Counted from the stretch's first letter, positions 52,566-61,578 are shown. The stretch: DNA of 64,000 nt from Prevotellaceae bacterium (GCA_019420585.1 JAHZGX010000021.1:1-64000); one strand, 5' to 3'. The notes: generated from the sequence alone by a model not told the origin. Numbers and translations are program-made.

Positions 52566-55243
52566 ACAAAGATGTAAAATACAATGGCTACTCTGCACAG
52601 CCGTCCGACTATGAATGTCAGGACGGCGACCTTGCCGTAGCCATAAATCTTGTGCCGGAAGATGGTGCGCTTAAACCAGTCCTGCCTCCGAAAGTCGGGG
52701 GGCAGGCTTCGGAAACAATTGGCAACTGCGTTTATATCCACAAGAATTCGGGCTACACACATTACATTGTCCGCAACGGCAATTCGTTCAGTTGGTACGA
52801 TAAGTCAGCACCCGACACGCTGACAACAATCGGCTCGATCTCAAAATACATCAAGGTCACATCGGTAGGCAACACGCTCATATTCCTTACTGATGACGGT
52901 ATGCAATACTACCTTTGGAAAGGCGGCACCACCGGGTATCTCTATCTGGGCAACAAGATTCCCGAATGTCCTATCTCGTTTGGATTGCAGGGGAAGATGG
53001 TGCGTACCGATGAGTTCTCAATATCCTTTGATTCCATCAACGAGGGCGACATTTGGAACGAGTTTACCGACAACAACAAGACGCGCGTCACCGACCAAGT
53101 GTTGGCACACATCAATAAGTTCATCGCTGACGAGTCCACCAACAAGGGCATGTTCATCTTCCCTTTCTTTGTCCGCTATGCCTATCGTCTGTATGACGGC
53201 TCTCTGACAATGCACTCCTCGCCGGTCCTCATGATTGCTTCCTCCGACCTCGCTCCGCAGGTCTTTTGGTCGCACATTACTGGCAAGGGCAAATACACCG
53301 ATGCGAAACTCCGTGTCTGCGCTATGGTGCATACGCTTGACTATGCCGTCATTCTCCAGTCACGGCTTGATATGCTCAACAACTGGAAAGATATTGTCCG
53401 CTCGGTCGATGTCTTTATCTCGAAACCCATTTACACCTACGACCAAAACGGCAAGTGTACCAAATTCGCCAACTCCGAGGGCTATAACTCCTATTGCGTC
53501 TGCAAGCATACCAATCAGGCCGTATCTACCTCCACATATCCGTTACGCTATCAGCGTCACACATTCAACAAACTCTACGCTTTCACATTCGACCCAACCA
53601 ACCTCACATATCCTATGGGCCGCTTGATGATTCCGCGCCGTAGTGTCGATGCGGTCAAAGAGGATATCCGTTCCACCGCGCAGTTCTACCTGCTTGAGAG
53701 TATCAAGGTAGAGCAGCTTACGACCACGCGCACGGCTCTCAATGTCGAAGAAGATTATCTTCAGTCGTTGGTGACACGCGAGGTCATGACGGATGACTAT
53801 GACAGCCACGATACTCTGATACCACGCTATTGCTTCACCTATAACTCACGCCTTAACCTCAGCAATATATCGAAGCGGCTGTATGCGGAATACAATGCCG
53901 GGGCATTGATGACGCACACCGATGGTTATATCGGCAACTGGAAAGATATGCCATCGGACTATTTCGATAACACCGCAGGCGTGGGCGTTTACTTCTTCAT
54001 CAAGCAGGACGGCAAGGATATTGTTGTGCAGGGAGAAAGTTGCGCCATGTCCAGTTATGAGGCCCCGTTCCTGTTCCTCTATTATCCGAATGTCAACGCA
54101 TACAAGGCGGTGATTGTGTCATGGTACGGACTGCCCAGGTACTATGAGGTTCAACTGGAGCAACACGGCTTCCTCAACGGCTCGTTCTATTTCGCAGGCT
54201 GGGACAATCCGAGTACCAACGGCAATATGCCCTCGGCAAGTTCCAATGCTGACCGCACGATAGAAATCCCCAATAAGATTTACACGTCCGAGGTCAACAA
54301 TCCTTTTGTGTTTCCGCTTCTCGGCATTAACACTGTCGGTACTGGGGAAATAAAGGGCATCTGTTCGGCGGCAAAGGCTCTCTCCGAGGGTCAGTTCGGT
54401 CAGTTCCCTCTCTATGCTTTCACGTCCGAGGGTGTATGGGCGTTGGAGGTGTCGGCGACTGGCACATATACGGCGCGTCAGCCTATCACGCGCGATGTCT
54501 GCATCAACGCCGATGGAATAACCCAACTGGATAATGCCGTGCTGTTCCCAACGGATCGAGGCATAATGTTGATTTCGGGTTCGCAGACACAATGTATTTC
54601 CGAAAGCATAAATTCGGAGTATCCGTTTAATGCCCTTGACCTGCCCGGCTTCGGTAAGCTGCACGATTTGTTGGGGCATGACCCGGTTACCGACAAGTGC
54701 CTGCCGACACTTCCGTTTACGGAGTTCCTTAAGCAATGCCGTATGATTTACGATTATGTGCATCAGCGCGTCATTGTGTATGCTCCGAACATAACCTATG
54801 CCTATGTGTTCTCGTTGAAGTCCAAACTATGGGGCATGACATTCTCCAACATCGCCTCACACCTCAACTCCTACCCGGAGGCCCTTGCCGTTGACAAGGA
54901 GAATAACATAGTGAACTTTTCGGAATCGGACGAAACGCAGGTCAAATGTCTGTACGTTACACGTCCGCTCAACCTTGATGCCGTCAATATCCACAAGACC
55001 ATTGACAGCATCATTCAGCGCGGATTCTTCCGAAATGGCAATGTGGCAACCGCGCTCTACGGCTCACGCGATTTAGTAAACTGGTATCTGATATGGTCAA
55101 GTAAAGACCATTACCTGCGCGGCTTCCGTGGCACGCCCTACAAGTATTTCCGCATTGCAGGTGTCGCCACGCTCGATGCGGATGAAAGTATCTACGGCGC
55201 GTCTGTGCAGTTCACTCCGCGCCTCACCAATCAACCGAGATAA
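52562..55243 (+). CDS. Large probable virion protein, 893 aa
   Basis: The N-terminal segment KYNGYSAQPSDYECQDGDLAVAINLVPEDGALKPVLPP is of the kind found in large structural proteins of Bacteroidota podovirus-like phages, where the equivalent is annotated as a tail or DNA-stabilisation protein. The whole chain is beta-rich with WD-like turns, in keeping with a propeller. No signal peptide or enzyme motif is seen. It is the last plus-strand gene before a bidirectional terminator. The structural role is inferred from layout and composition. Confidence 0.65.
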   Translation: MNKDVKYNGYSAQPSDYECQDGDLAVAINLVPEDGALKPVLPPKVGGQASETIGNCVYIHKNSGYTHYIVRNGNSFSWYDKSAPDTLTTIGSISKYIKVTSVGNTLIFLTDDGMQYYLWKGGTTGYLYLGNKIPECPISFGLQGKMVRTDEFSISFDSINEGDIWNEFTDNNKTRVTDQVLAHINKFIADESTNKGMFIFPFFVRYAYRLYDGSLTMHSSPVLMIASSDLAPQVFWSHITGKGKYTDAKLRVCAMVHTLDYAVILQSRLDMLNNWKDIVRSVDVFISKPIYTYDQNGKCTKFANSEGYNSYCVCKHTNQAVSTSTYPLRYQRHTFNKLYAFTFDPTNLTYPMGRLMIPRRSVDAVKEDIRSTAQFYLLESIKVEQLTTTRTALNVEEDYLQSLVTREVMTDDYDSHDTLIPRYCFTYNSRLNLSNISKRLYAEYNAGALMTHTDGYIGNWKDMPSDYFDNTAGVGVYFFIKQDGKDIVVQGESCAMSSYEAPFLFLYYPNVNAYKAVIVSWYGLPRYYEVQLEQHGFLNGSFYFAGWDNPSTNGNMPSASSNADRTIEIPNKIYTSEVNNPFVFPLLGINTVGTGEIKGICSAAKALSEGQFGQFPLYAFTSEGVWALEVSATGTYTARQPITRDVCINADGITQLDNAVLFPTDRGIMLISGSQTQCISESINSEYPFNALDLPGFGKLHDLLGHDPVTDKCLPTLPFTEFLKQCRMIYDYVHQRVIVYAPNITYAYVFSLKSKLWGMTFSNIASHLNSYPEALAVDKENNIVNFSESDETQVKCLYVTRPLNLDAVNIHKTIDSIIQRGFFRNGNVATALYGSRDLVNWYLIWSSKDHYLRGFRGTPYKYFRIAGVATLDADESIYGASVQFTPRLTNQPR

Positions 55244-55275
55244 CTCATGTACTAATTCAATCTATTGTAAGACGA

Positions 55276-55310
55276 GAAAGGCCGCCATGCGTGATGCACA
55301 GCGGCCTTTC
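55276..55310. terminator. Bidirectional terminator between convergent phage operons
   Basis: GAAAGGCCGC (55276-55285) pairs with GCGGCCTTTC (55301-55310). T-runs follow in both directions (CGCTTTGAT on plus, TCGTCTTAC on minus). It separates the plus-strand gene ending at 55243 from the minus-strand gene ending at 55328. Confidence 0.75.
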
Positions 55311-55327
55311 GCTTTGATATGGCAACA

Positions 55328-55852
55328 TTAAAAAGGGTGCATACGTCTGCGTGCCTTTGCTATCCTGTTGTGCAGGTTTATCCGTATCTCGCTCTCCGCG
55401 TCCTCGGCTTTGGCTTCCCATACCTGCGCCTTGGCGGTGTTGGTGATGCTCAGCCAGTCAGCCACAGCCTTGCAGACAAGGTACTCGTGGATGAGGTTCT
55501 CAAGCAGGTAGAGCGTGGTCTGCGAGAAGTCAAGCGGTACGCTCAACACTATCCCATAGACCGGCGGCTCACGCAGGTTGTCGTTCAGTTCCGTGCGGTG
55601 CAGGTCGTTCTTGGTGTAGGGATATAGGAGTTCCCTGCACTTGCACACGGTCAGATTCAGCACTCGCGTCACACGGTCCACGTTTCCGTCCTCGCCCACA
55701 TCCTGCACCATGTGGCGGTTGTGGTTGCTTTCCGTGTCCATGACGCTACCCTCTATAAAGGCATAGTTCTTTATGTCATACAGCAGTTGGTCGCGCTTGA
55801 ACCCTAACACGGCGTTGAGCCTGCCGTCCTTTTCTTCCAAAAAGCAACTCAT
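55328..55852 (-). CDS. Prophage protein, paralogue 1 of 3, 174 aa
   Basis: It shares a layout with the next two genes: an N-terminal helical part, a middle VLNLTV... strand, then a two-helix C-terminal region (TLYLLENLIHEYLVCKAVADWLSITNTAKAQVWEAKAEDAESEI). The WYxxTNKxxAxxY-type helix pair recurs in all three. It is the most divergent copy and lacks the RPTD end. The three genes probably encode related virion or connector subunits. Confidence 0.6.
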   Translation of the reverse strand: MSCFLEEKDGRLNAVLGFKRDQLLYDIKNYAFIEGSVMDTESNHNRHMVQDVGEDGNVDRVTRVLNLTVCKCRELLYPYTKNDLHRTELNDNLREPPVYGIVLSVPLDFSQTTLYLLENLIHEYLVCKAVADWLSITNTAKAQVWEAKAEDAESEIRINLHNRIAKARRRMHPF

Positions 55853-55864
55853 GGGATACTGGGA

Positions 55865-56374
55865 TTAGTCGGTGGGACGTGCAGGGCGGCTACGCTTGCT
55901 CACGGTCTGACGGATTAACTCCATGTTCTTGTTGGCAAGGGCGTAGTATTGCTCCGCGTCAGCCTTGTTTGTCACCATGTACCAGTCGGCGATGGCTGTG
56001 TTGGCGAGGTATGCGTGGACGGCTTCGCCTACGCCAGTGGTCGCGGCTTCGTTGAAGTTGCTCGGCATGGTGAGGTTCAGCACAAGGTCTTTACTGCCGT
56101 CATAGTGGCTGTTGTCGGTCGTTGTGCCGTTCTCGTTGAGATACTCGCCCAGTTCGGTCTGAACCTCCGCAAAGGCTCTCTTGATTGAGCGTAGAATCTT
56201 CTCGCGGTTTTCCTCGTCTTCCGAGGCGAACATACTTGCAACCTCTTTGTGGTTGTCCTTGTTCTGAATGGTACGTCCGCGCAGGAACGTTTCATTCATG
56301 ATGTCATAGAGCAGCCACGAGATTTTGATTGTGGCAGTGACATTCTTCTTTGCGCCTAAAGTGGGGTTTGGCAT
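55865..56374 (-). CDS. Prophage protein, paralogue 2 of 3, 169 aa
   Basis: Middle copy, with LVLNLTMPSNFNEAATTGVGEAVHAYLANTAIADWYMVTNKADAEQYYALA and the C-terminus RSRPARPTD. The end is nearly the same as that of paralogue 3 (RRKPTRPTD), which points to duplication followed by divergence. No membrane or signal segment. Confidence 0.6.
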   Translation of the reverse strand: MPNPTLGAKKNVTATIKISWLLYDIMNETFLRGRTIQNKDNHKEVASMFASEDEENREKILRSIKRAFAEVQTELGEYLNENGTTTDNSHYDGSKDLVLNLTMPSNFNEAATTGVGEAVHAYLANTAIADWYMVTNKADAEQYYALANKNMELIRQTVSKRSRPARPTD

Positions 56375-56397
56375 AGTTCGTAATTATTAAATGTTGA

Positions 56398-56958
56398 TTA
56401 GTCGGTGGGGCGTGTCGGCTTTCGGCGGCTGTAGAGTAACCTCTCGGCGGTTTCCATCATGTCGGCCGCCTGCACGAAGTAGTCCTTTGCCTCGCCTTTG
56501 TTTGCAAATTTGAACCATTGCCCGATGATCGAGGCAATGAAGAAACTGCGCAGGGTTGACTGGACGCTTGCGGTCAGCACCTTGTCAAACGACTTGCTGA
56601 CCTCTATGACGGCTTCGTAACCGGTCCTGCCTAATGTTACTGGGGGCTGAACTGGAGGCAGGGCGTTGGCGTTCTCGGAGTGAGTTGATATGCCCGGCTC
56701 CGGGAGTGGGTCAACAATGGCAGTAAGGCTGATGAGTTTTGTCCTGCCCGACACCAGCATTTCCTTTAGGTTCTCGTTGGTGGCGGATACGGACTCTTCC
56801 CAAAACCTGCTCAATTCCGCGAGGTCATCATCGGCCGCAAGGATGCGGTCGCGTGCGCCCTCGTCGCCGTCTATCAGTTTAGACCCTGTGTAGTCGGTCG
56901 CCTTGGCGACCTCTTCGTACACATCGTCTTGAAATATCTGTATGGTGATTGTTTCCAT
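56398..56958 (-). CDS. Prophage protein, paralogue 3 of 3, 186 aa
   Basis: This copy has FFIASIIGQWFKFANKGEAKDYFVQAADMMETAERLLYSRRKPTRPTD, matching the helix pair and end of paralogue 2. The N-terminal half is longer and has its own sequence. Its start shares one base with the stop of the upstream 182-aa gene. Confidence 0.6.
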   Translation of the reverse strand: METITIQIFQDDVYEEVAKATDYTGSKLIDGDEGARDRILAADDDLAELSRFWEESVSATNENLKEMLVSGRTKLISLTAIVDPLPEPGISTHSENANALPPVQPPVTLGRTGYEAVIEVSKSFDKVLTASVQSTLRSFFIASIIGQWFKFANKGEAKDYFVQAADMMETAERLLYSRRKPTRPTD

Positions 56959-57506
56959 TATAAATCAATGATTGAATAGGTCAGACTGATTCCGATGAAC
57001 GGCTCAAAGCCGTGTGGCGTATAGCCGAAGCCGACTGTCGGCCCTATGTGCCACCGCTTGGGAGGCTTCTTTATGGTCACTATCTCGCGCCGGGGATATA
57101 CGAACAGGCTGTCAAGGCTCGGATAAACACCGCTGACGTATGCCTTGTAGTCCTCTCCCTCATAGACGTTCTGCGTGATTGGCAGCTGTAATGTCAGGCT
57201 ATCGGGTGCTGTCGCGTCAACGTCTGCGCTTGTCAGTTCGGTGGTGTCCACTCTGATGTCGGCCAGGTTCTCAATCCCTCGGTCGATGTATGACGTGGGG
57301 ATTGTAACCTTTTTAGAGCCTACCTGCTGTGAGTTGACAGGTGCAGGCTCGATGTAGGGAATGGTGTCATATACCGTGATGGTGTCGGTTTCGATTGCCT
57401 CTCGGCCTGGGATGTTGTCGCCGGGCGGTGACTGGCACTTGTGGAGATACGCGCCTGCAACAAGACTGGCGACTACAACCAAGAGTCTCTTCAGAAAATT
57501 CTTCAT
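56958..57506 (-). CDS. Anchored envelope protein of the lysis cassette (spanin-like candidate), 182 aa
   Basis: A signal anchor (about residues 5-22, LKRLLVVVASLVAGAYL) is followed by a Pro/Thr/Asp-rich periplasmic part and a C-terminal beta segment (KRWHIGPTVGFGYTPHGFEPFIGISLTYSIIDL) that resembles a small outer-membrane-type beta region. This kind of protein (DUF6808-like) is common beside amidases in Bacteroidota phages. A spanin-like role in joining the membranes is inference from position. Confidence 0.6.
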   Translation of the reverse strand: MKNFLKRLLVVVASLVAGAYLHKCQSPPGDNIPGREAIETDTITVYDTIPYIEPAPVNSQQVGSKKVTIPTSYIDRGIENLADIRVDTTELTSADVDATAPDSLTLQLPITQNVYEGEDYKAYVSGVYPSLDSLFVYPRREIVTIKKPPKRWHIGPTVGFGYTPHGFEPFIGISLTYSIIDL

Positions 57507-57513
57507 GCTTTCT

Positions 57514-58176
57514 TTATTTCTTGATGTAGTTGATGATTCCGTTGGCGTGGAGTTCCACGATTGCCTTTGTTCCCTCTTCCGAGAGCAGGAAGTCGCAGTC
57601 TGCCTTGTTGTCTTGGAAAAGCGATTCGGTCAGCACCGCCGGGCATTTGGTATGGACGAGGATGTAGAACCGCGCCTCATAGTCGGGGTCGCCGTCACTC
57701 CAGTCTGCCCTCATGGGCTTCTGCCTGCTGTCGTATGCGCCCTGCGCCTGCAAGAATGGGAAGCGGTCTTTGTAGTCTTTCAGACCCTCGTCAGCGGCTT
57801 TCCAAATCTCGGTGGCGAGGTCGTCAGCCTTAGTCGTGCCCGGCGAGGTATAGACACACCAACCGCCTGCGCTCTTCCACTTGCCGTCCGCGCCTGCGGC
57901 GTTGCAGTGGATGGAAACGAGCAGAACATTCTCCTTGCCGTATTTGTCGCAGTAGGCATTGGCTCTGCGGCACCTTTCGGGCAGGCTGATGTCCTTGTCC
58001 TCTTCAACAAGCAGGTGTGCCTCTATCGGTGTTTTGGCATTGACCATGCGACTGTTCAATGTCTTTACCAATCGGCGTGCTATCTCGCGGCTCTTGAGAT
58101 ACTCTTTGAGTTTTCTGTCGGGGCTACACTTGCCGGGGGTGTCGCTCCCGTGTCCATTGTCAATAAGAACTATCAT
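57514..58176 (-). CDS. N-acetylmuramoyl-L-alanine amidase (Amidase_3), phage endolysin
   Basis: The 220-aa zinc amidase carries ligands and catalytic residues in IDNGHGSDTPGK (His at about 9), a Glu in the IEAHLLVEEDKD region, LLVSIHCNAAG (His at about 91) and the catalytic Glu in AVLTESLFQDN. There is no signal peptide, so release depends on the holin encoded just upstream (58183-58632). It is a standard endolysin in a lysis cassette. Confidence 0.92.
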   Translation of the reverse strand: MIVLIDNGHGSDTPGKCSPDRKLKEYLKSREIARRLVKTLNSRMVNAKTPIEAHLLVEEDKDISLPERCRRANAYCDKYGKENVLLVSIHCNAAGADGKWKSAGGWCVYTSPGTTKADDLATEIWKAADEGLKDYKDRFPFLQAQGAYDSRQKPMRADWSDGDPDYEARFYILVHTKCPAVLTESLFQDNKADCDFLLSEEGTKAIVELHANGIINYIKK

Positions 58177-58182
58177 ATCTAA

Positions 58183-58632
58183 TTAGTGATGAGGTGATAC
58201 TTCGCTTTTGGTAGAGATTACACCGATAATCTTTTCTGCATCTTTTTTTGATGTTGCTGCGATGATGCCATCTATAATTTCGGGCAAATCAATAAGATGG
58301 CTTTTCCTGCGTTTGGCGTGTTCAAACATACTGATTATCTCTACGACAATCAGGCCCATGCCGAAAAGCAATGCCATGAACGGCAGGAAATAAAAACTGA
58401 ACAGGAAGCCGAGGCAGTCTGCCAAAAAGCCTATCAGCAAAAATCGCCAGTACTCGCTTACTTTGGCGATGGTTACTCGCAACTTATGGGAGTGAACCCG
58501 TTGCCCAGTTCGTTTCGCTGTGTACACTCCGTCCCATAGGTCAAGCATTATGGCCATGATTACCAAGAGCGACACGGCGAAAAACACCCCGATGAAGAGG
58601 TATCCTTTCTCTAATGATAAGATTGATTCCAT
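58183..58632 (-). CDS. Phage holin, 149 aa
   Basis: Two to three hydrophobic helices (about residues 10-33, GYLFIGVFFAVSLLVIMAIML, and about 65-105) surround a conserved-looking WDGVYTAKRTGQRVHSHKLR loop typical of Bacteroidota holin families. The C-terminus is charged. It has its own consensus promoter 26 nt upstream and is followed 6 nt later by the amidase gene. Confidence 0.85.
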   Translation of the reverse strand: MESILSLEKGYLFIGVFFAVSLLVIMAIMLDLWDGVYTAKRTGQRVHSHKLRVTIAKVSEYWRFLLIGFLADCLGFLFSFYFLPFMALLFGMGLIVVEIISMFEHAKRRKSHLIDLPEIIDGIIAATSKKDAEKIIGVISTKSEVSPHH

Positions 58633-58657
58633 GATGATTTATCGTTTTGGTTCGGCG

Positions 58658-58665
58658 CAAAGTTA
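58658..58665 (-). promoter_or_regulatory. Promoter -7 box of the lysis cassette (TAACTTTG)
   Basis: TAACTTTG on the minus strand, 26 nt before the holin start codon. It gives the lysis genes their own transcript. Confidence 0.6.
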
Positions 58666-58714
58666 CCCATATACTATCCCTGCCACGCTTTAACTTTTGT
58701 GACGCGACACAAGA

Positions 58715-58740
58715 ACGGCGCAAGATTGCTCCTGCGCCGT
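58715..58740. terminator. Hairpin between membrane protein and lysis cassette
   Basis: ACGGCGCA (58715-58722) pairs with TGCGCCGT (58733-58740) around a 10-nt loop. It follows the stop of the 161-aa membrane protein (58749) and precedes the lysis promoter. Confidence 0.6.
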
Positions 58741-58748
58741 GTCTGCTT

Positions 58749-59234
58749 TTAACGATATGAGAGTATCAGAATCAGTGATGCGTATAGGTTGTATAGTAGC
58801 CCGGCTTCAAGCCAAAAGACAAAGTGCCTGCGGTCTGTCGCCAGTCCGATGAGCGTTGCCGTGAGTGCTATGTATGGCACTCCGCTTGTCAGTATGAGCC
58901 ATGCCAGTGCTGACAGCCCCAGTATTATGGCGGCTCCGCTGTGGACGTGGTTCGTCAGTTCCTCGCGGAAAGCAGGAGCAGCCGCCACAAATAAGATAGA
59001 GGCGACTATGAAGAATGCCACGAACTGATAATTGTCGGGCGTGACATTAAGTAGAGGCACAAGGGCGAGTGTTCCGGCAATAGCCGTGGAGGTCGGGAAG
59101 AGCCACTTCTTCTGTGTCTTGTAGTAGGTTTCGCTGATGGATGTCGGCACTCCTACGTTCAGTATGTACGCTATGAGATACAGCGTCATGATGGTGCATG
59201 ACAGCGTCACGCATATAAGTTCCGCTATCATCAT
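58749..59234 (-). CDS. Prophage multi-pass membrane protein, 161 aa
   Basis: About five transmembrane helices fill nearly the whole chain (starting LICVTLSCTIMTLYLIAYIL). It is not a standard holin pattern and no family is recognised. It overlaps the upstream gene by 4 nt. It could be a second holin, an antiholin, or a membrane protein for exclusion. Confidence 0.65.
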   Translation of the reverse strand: MMIAELICVTLSCTIMTLYLIAYILNVGVPTSISETYYKTQKKWLFPTSTAIAGTLALVPLLNVTPDNYQFVAFFIVASILFVAAAPAFREELTNHVHSGAAIILGLSALAWLILTSGVPYIALTATLIGLATDRRHFVFWLEAGLLYNLYASLILILSYR

Positions 59235-59722
59235 AGTGCGTTCTCGAATTTAGTCCAGTCAATAGCGGCTTTCTCTTGCCACGATTTATTGTAGCATTCC
59301 TGCGAGAATATCATGAGAGCGTCCGTGAAACTCTCAAATTCTTCGGCATCGGCGAACTCATGGAAAGCAGGAGAGCCGTCAGGGTAATCACCCAGTTTGA
59401 ATTTGAGTGGGAACATGGCGGCTCCCAGTCGCGGTATCTTGACCGACAGCCCGGTGATGTTGCGCTCGGCTTCCTCATCATAGCGGACCGGCACGCCTTT
59501 CCACTGGAAGCCGTTGCGCTTGCGCTCGTCAGCGTCTGCCGAGAGCTGCGCGTTGATGACTGCCTTTATCTCGTCAAGCGTCGGACGGCGGCTGAATGTA
59601 TGGCGATACTCGTATGTGCTTCCCTCTGCCGTTGTATAAAGACCGAAGAAAAGCACCCATGTGTTGCGCCCGGTGCGTTGCAGGCTGTCCTGCCGTACAG
59701 TTGTGCCAAATATCTTTTCCAT
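59231..59722 (-). CDS. Prophage hypothetical protein, 163 aa
   Basis: I chose the start at 59722 (MEKIFGTTVRQDSLQ); 8 more codons are possible. A soluble alpha/beta protein with FSRRPTLDEIKAVINAQLSADADERKR and a C-terminal helix pair. It lies just after the terminator that ends the retroelement transcript and has its own promoter, so it is not part of the retroelement operon. Confidence 0.6.
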   Translation of the reverse strand: MEKIFGTTVRQDSLQRTGRNTWVLFFGLYTTAEGSTYEYRHTFSRRPTLDEIKAVINAQLSADADERKRNGFQWKGVPVRYDEEAERNITGLSVKIPRLGAAMFPLKFKLGDYPDGSPAFHEFADAEEFESFTDALMIFSQECYNKSWQEKAAIDWTKFENAL

Positions 59723-59753
59723 ATCGTTATAGGATTTTTGGCACAAAGATAAG

Positions 59754-59761
59754 GGTCTGCG
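59754..59761 (-). promoter_or_regulatory. Promoter -7 box (TATCTTTG)
   Basis: Exact match on the minus strand, 31 nt upstream of the ATG at 59722. It abuts the terminator of the reverse-transcriptase gene. Confidence 0.6.
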
Positions 59762-59788
59762 ATTTGCAGACCCTTTTAAGTTTAGTGA
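59761..59788 (-). terminator. Terminator after the reverse transcriptase
   Basis: AAGGGTCTGC (59761-59770) pairs with GCAGACCCTT (59776-59785) around GATTT, with A/T runs on both sides. It ends the leftward retroelement transcript about 20 nt after the RT stop. Confidence 0.65.
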
Positions 59789-59808
59789 CGTGTCACGCTC
59801 CGATGTGT

Positions 59809-61293
59809 TTAGGTGAACGAGAATTTCTGCTTGTTGCCGTCAAAGATTTCGCTCACGATGGTTGTTTCAAACGGAAACCCATCCTCAATGTCCGAGATTT
59901 GGTCAAGGATGTTCTTCATCTCTTCGCTTGCGGTGAAGAATTTTCCCCACTCGCCGGTCGCCTTGACCTTGAATGATACGAGATAGCGGCTGTTGCCGTA
60001 TGAGGTGTCCATCTCTACCTCATAATCGTGTATCTCTAACTCTTTGTTTTGGATTACGCCTAAGCGCATGACTTTGCCGGGAAAGCGTTTCTTCCCATCG
60101 GCAGGAGTGTAGGTCACTCCCATTTCTGAAAACTTTTTCATACGTTTACCAGTGATTAAGTGAAATATATACTTACAGTCGGCATGGCACGCCATACCCT
60201 TGAATGAGCCTATGATTTCCTGTCTGCGTTTCCGCGATTTCACCTTTGCCAGTTTACGGGCAGCGTTCTGCTTCGTGCGCCTGCGTATTCGGGCATAGTC
60301 GCCGAAATTCACATAACCAAGTGCGTCCATCCCTGCTGTTATGGGCGCAATCCTTTCGCTCGGCTTTATTGTCAGTCCGAGTTTTGAACTCTCTTCATGT
60401 AAGCACTCCCTTAATCTCCATAACTCTCTTTTACTTTCTGCCAGTATAAACGTATCGTCACAAAATCTGAAATAGTAAGTCGCTCCGTGTTTCTCGATCA
60501 TGGCGTGGTCGAGGTCGTTCAGATAGAGGTTGCCGAAAAACTGCGATGAGCGTAAGCCCTTGCTGATGCCTATATCCCCATCGGGATGCAGGGCTTTCAC
60601 GAAATTCCGCAACATCGGCAATAATATCGGGTCGGATATGTATCGCTCTATAATGGCAATCATATCATCATGAACTATGTGGTCGTAATATCCCTTGTAG
60701 TCCGACTGGTAATAATACTTCAGATTCGGGTTAGCCTCTATCGCGGCTTGTATCTCATGGAACAATCCGTGTGGGCCTCGTCCTTTTATGGAAGCGGCCG
60801 TATTTTCAATCAAGACTGGAGCAAGCCGTCTTTCGACAACCTCCATAATGCCGTTGCTCCCCATGCGTTCCACTACAATGGGTGCTTGTACTATCCTTGT
60901 TTTCGGGCCATCCTGCGTTTCAAAAGATGTCAGTTGGGTTATACAGAATCTTCCACTGCTTATGGAGAGTTTTAGATACTCTATAATCTCTTTCTTCTTA
61001 CGCACATATCGCGCCTGCCTCTTCGTGTATTCCCTGCCGTCAATGATGACGGTGTCCTTTTTCTCGCTGTCCGTTGCCGACTGGCGCAGGTTGCTTATAA
61101 CGCGATTGAACGATGATATTAGATTGGCTTCCGTGATTATCTCCGGGATAAGATTGCATAAAGGATAGTTGACCGAGGGGCAATCCTCGGTCAACTCCAT
61201 GAATGTCGCTATGTCTGTGACCGCCTTCCGGTCCTGTGGAGAGGAGCATTGCCCCTCTCCACTGTTGGTTATAATGTTCTTCCGGCTTTCCAT
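59809..61293 (-). CDS. Diversity-generating retroelement reverse transcriptase
   Basis: The 494-aa RT has motif A in QSDYKGYYD (Asp at about 198), the DGR-type domain 4 GxxxSQ as GLRSSQFFGNLYL, and the catalytic pair in YFRFCDDTFIL (FCDD instead of YxDD). SFETQDGPKTRIVQAPIVVER is the usual domain 1. It is longer than most DGR RTs; about 150 C-terminal residues after the thumb form a beta-rich extension (EIHDYEVEMDTSYGNSRYLV). The frame is open upstream to 61383, but that part overlaps the spacer that should be TR RNA, so MESRKNI at 61293 is preferred. The enzyme copies TR RNA into mutated cDNA at adenines. Confidence 0.9.
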   Translation of the reverse strand: MESRKNIITNSGEGQCSSPQDRKAVTDIATFMELTEDCPSVNYPLCNLIPEIITEANLISSFNRVISNLRQSATDSEKKDTVIIDGREYTKRQARYVRKKKEIIEYLKLSISSGRFCITQLTSFETQDGPKTRIVQAPIVVERMGSNGIMEVVERRLAPVLIENTAASIKGRGPHGLFHEIQAAIEANPNLKYYYQSDYKGYYDHIVHDDMIAIIERYISDPILLPMLRNFVKALHPDGDIGISKGLRSSQFFGNLYLNDLDHAMIEKHGATYYFRFCDDTFILAESKRELWRLRECLHEESSKLGLTIKPSERIAPITAGMDALGYVNFGDYARIRRRTKQNAARKLAKVKSRKRRQEIIGSFKGMACHADCKYIFHLITGKRMKKFSEMGVTYTPADGKKRFPGKVMRLGVIQNKELEIHDYEVEMDTSYGNSRYLVSFKVKATGEWGKFFTASEEMKNILDQISDIEDGFPFETTIVSEIFDGNKQKFSFT

Positions 61294-61392
61294 ATTGTTA
61301 TGCTGTTGCCGAGGCGCAAACCCCTCGGAGAGTGCTGTGTCTGTCACGCAGGCGTGCAGGGTCATCCGATTGTGTTTAACCATTCAGAATTT

Positions 61393-61501
61393 GAGCCGAC
61401 CACCGTAGTTCGTGTTCGAGTTCGAAGAAGCGTTGTTCGCGTTCGCATAAGCGAGGCCGCCATTCGCATTCGAGTTGTTGCCCGACCGCAAAACCACACG
61501 G
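61393..61501 (-). other. DGR template repeat (TR), 109 bp
   Basis: It aligns without gaps to the VR at 61673-61781 (offset 280). On the coding strand it reads as a string of AAC/AAT/TAT/ACG codons (residues NNS-N-A-N, Y-A-N-A-N-N and S-N-S-N-T-N-Y), the usual AAY-rich design of DGR templates. It is non-coding, located 10 bp before the open frame of the RT and downstream of a promoter. Confidence 0.92.
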
Positions 61502-61529
61502 CGCGCGGGGTTATCTGCCTTTCAAAATG

Positions 61530-61537
61530 CAAAGTTA
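61530..61537 (-). promoter_or_regulatory. Promoter -7 box of TR RNA (TAACTTTG)
   Basis: TAACTTTG on the minus strand, 28 nt upstream of the TR. It should start the TR-RT transcript. Confidence 0.6.
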
Positions 61538-61578
61538 CAAAATTTTCGCCTAACTCGACTCGCTTACGCGAGAAAAGG

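Noticed and set aside
58183..59234. The five-helix membrane protein as the main holin
   Set aside because: The 149-aa protein next to the amidase fits a holin better and shares its transcript; the five-helix protein is on a separate transcript ended by a hairpin.
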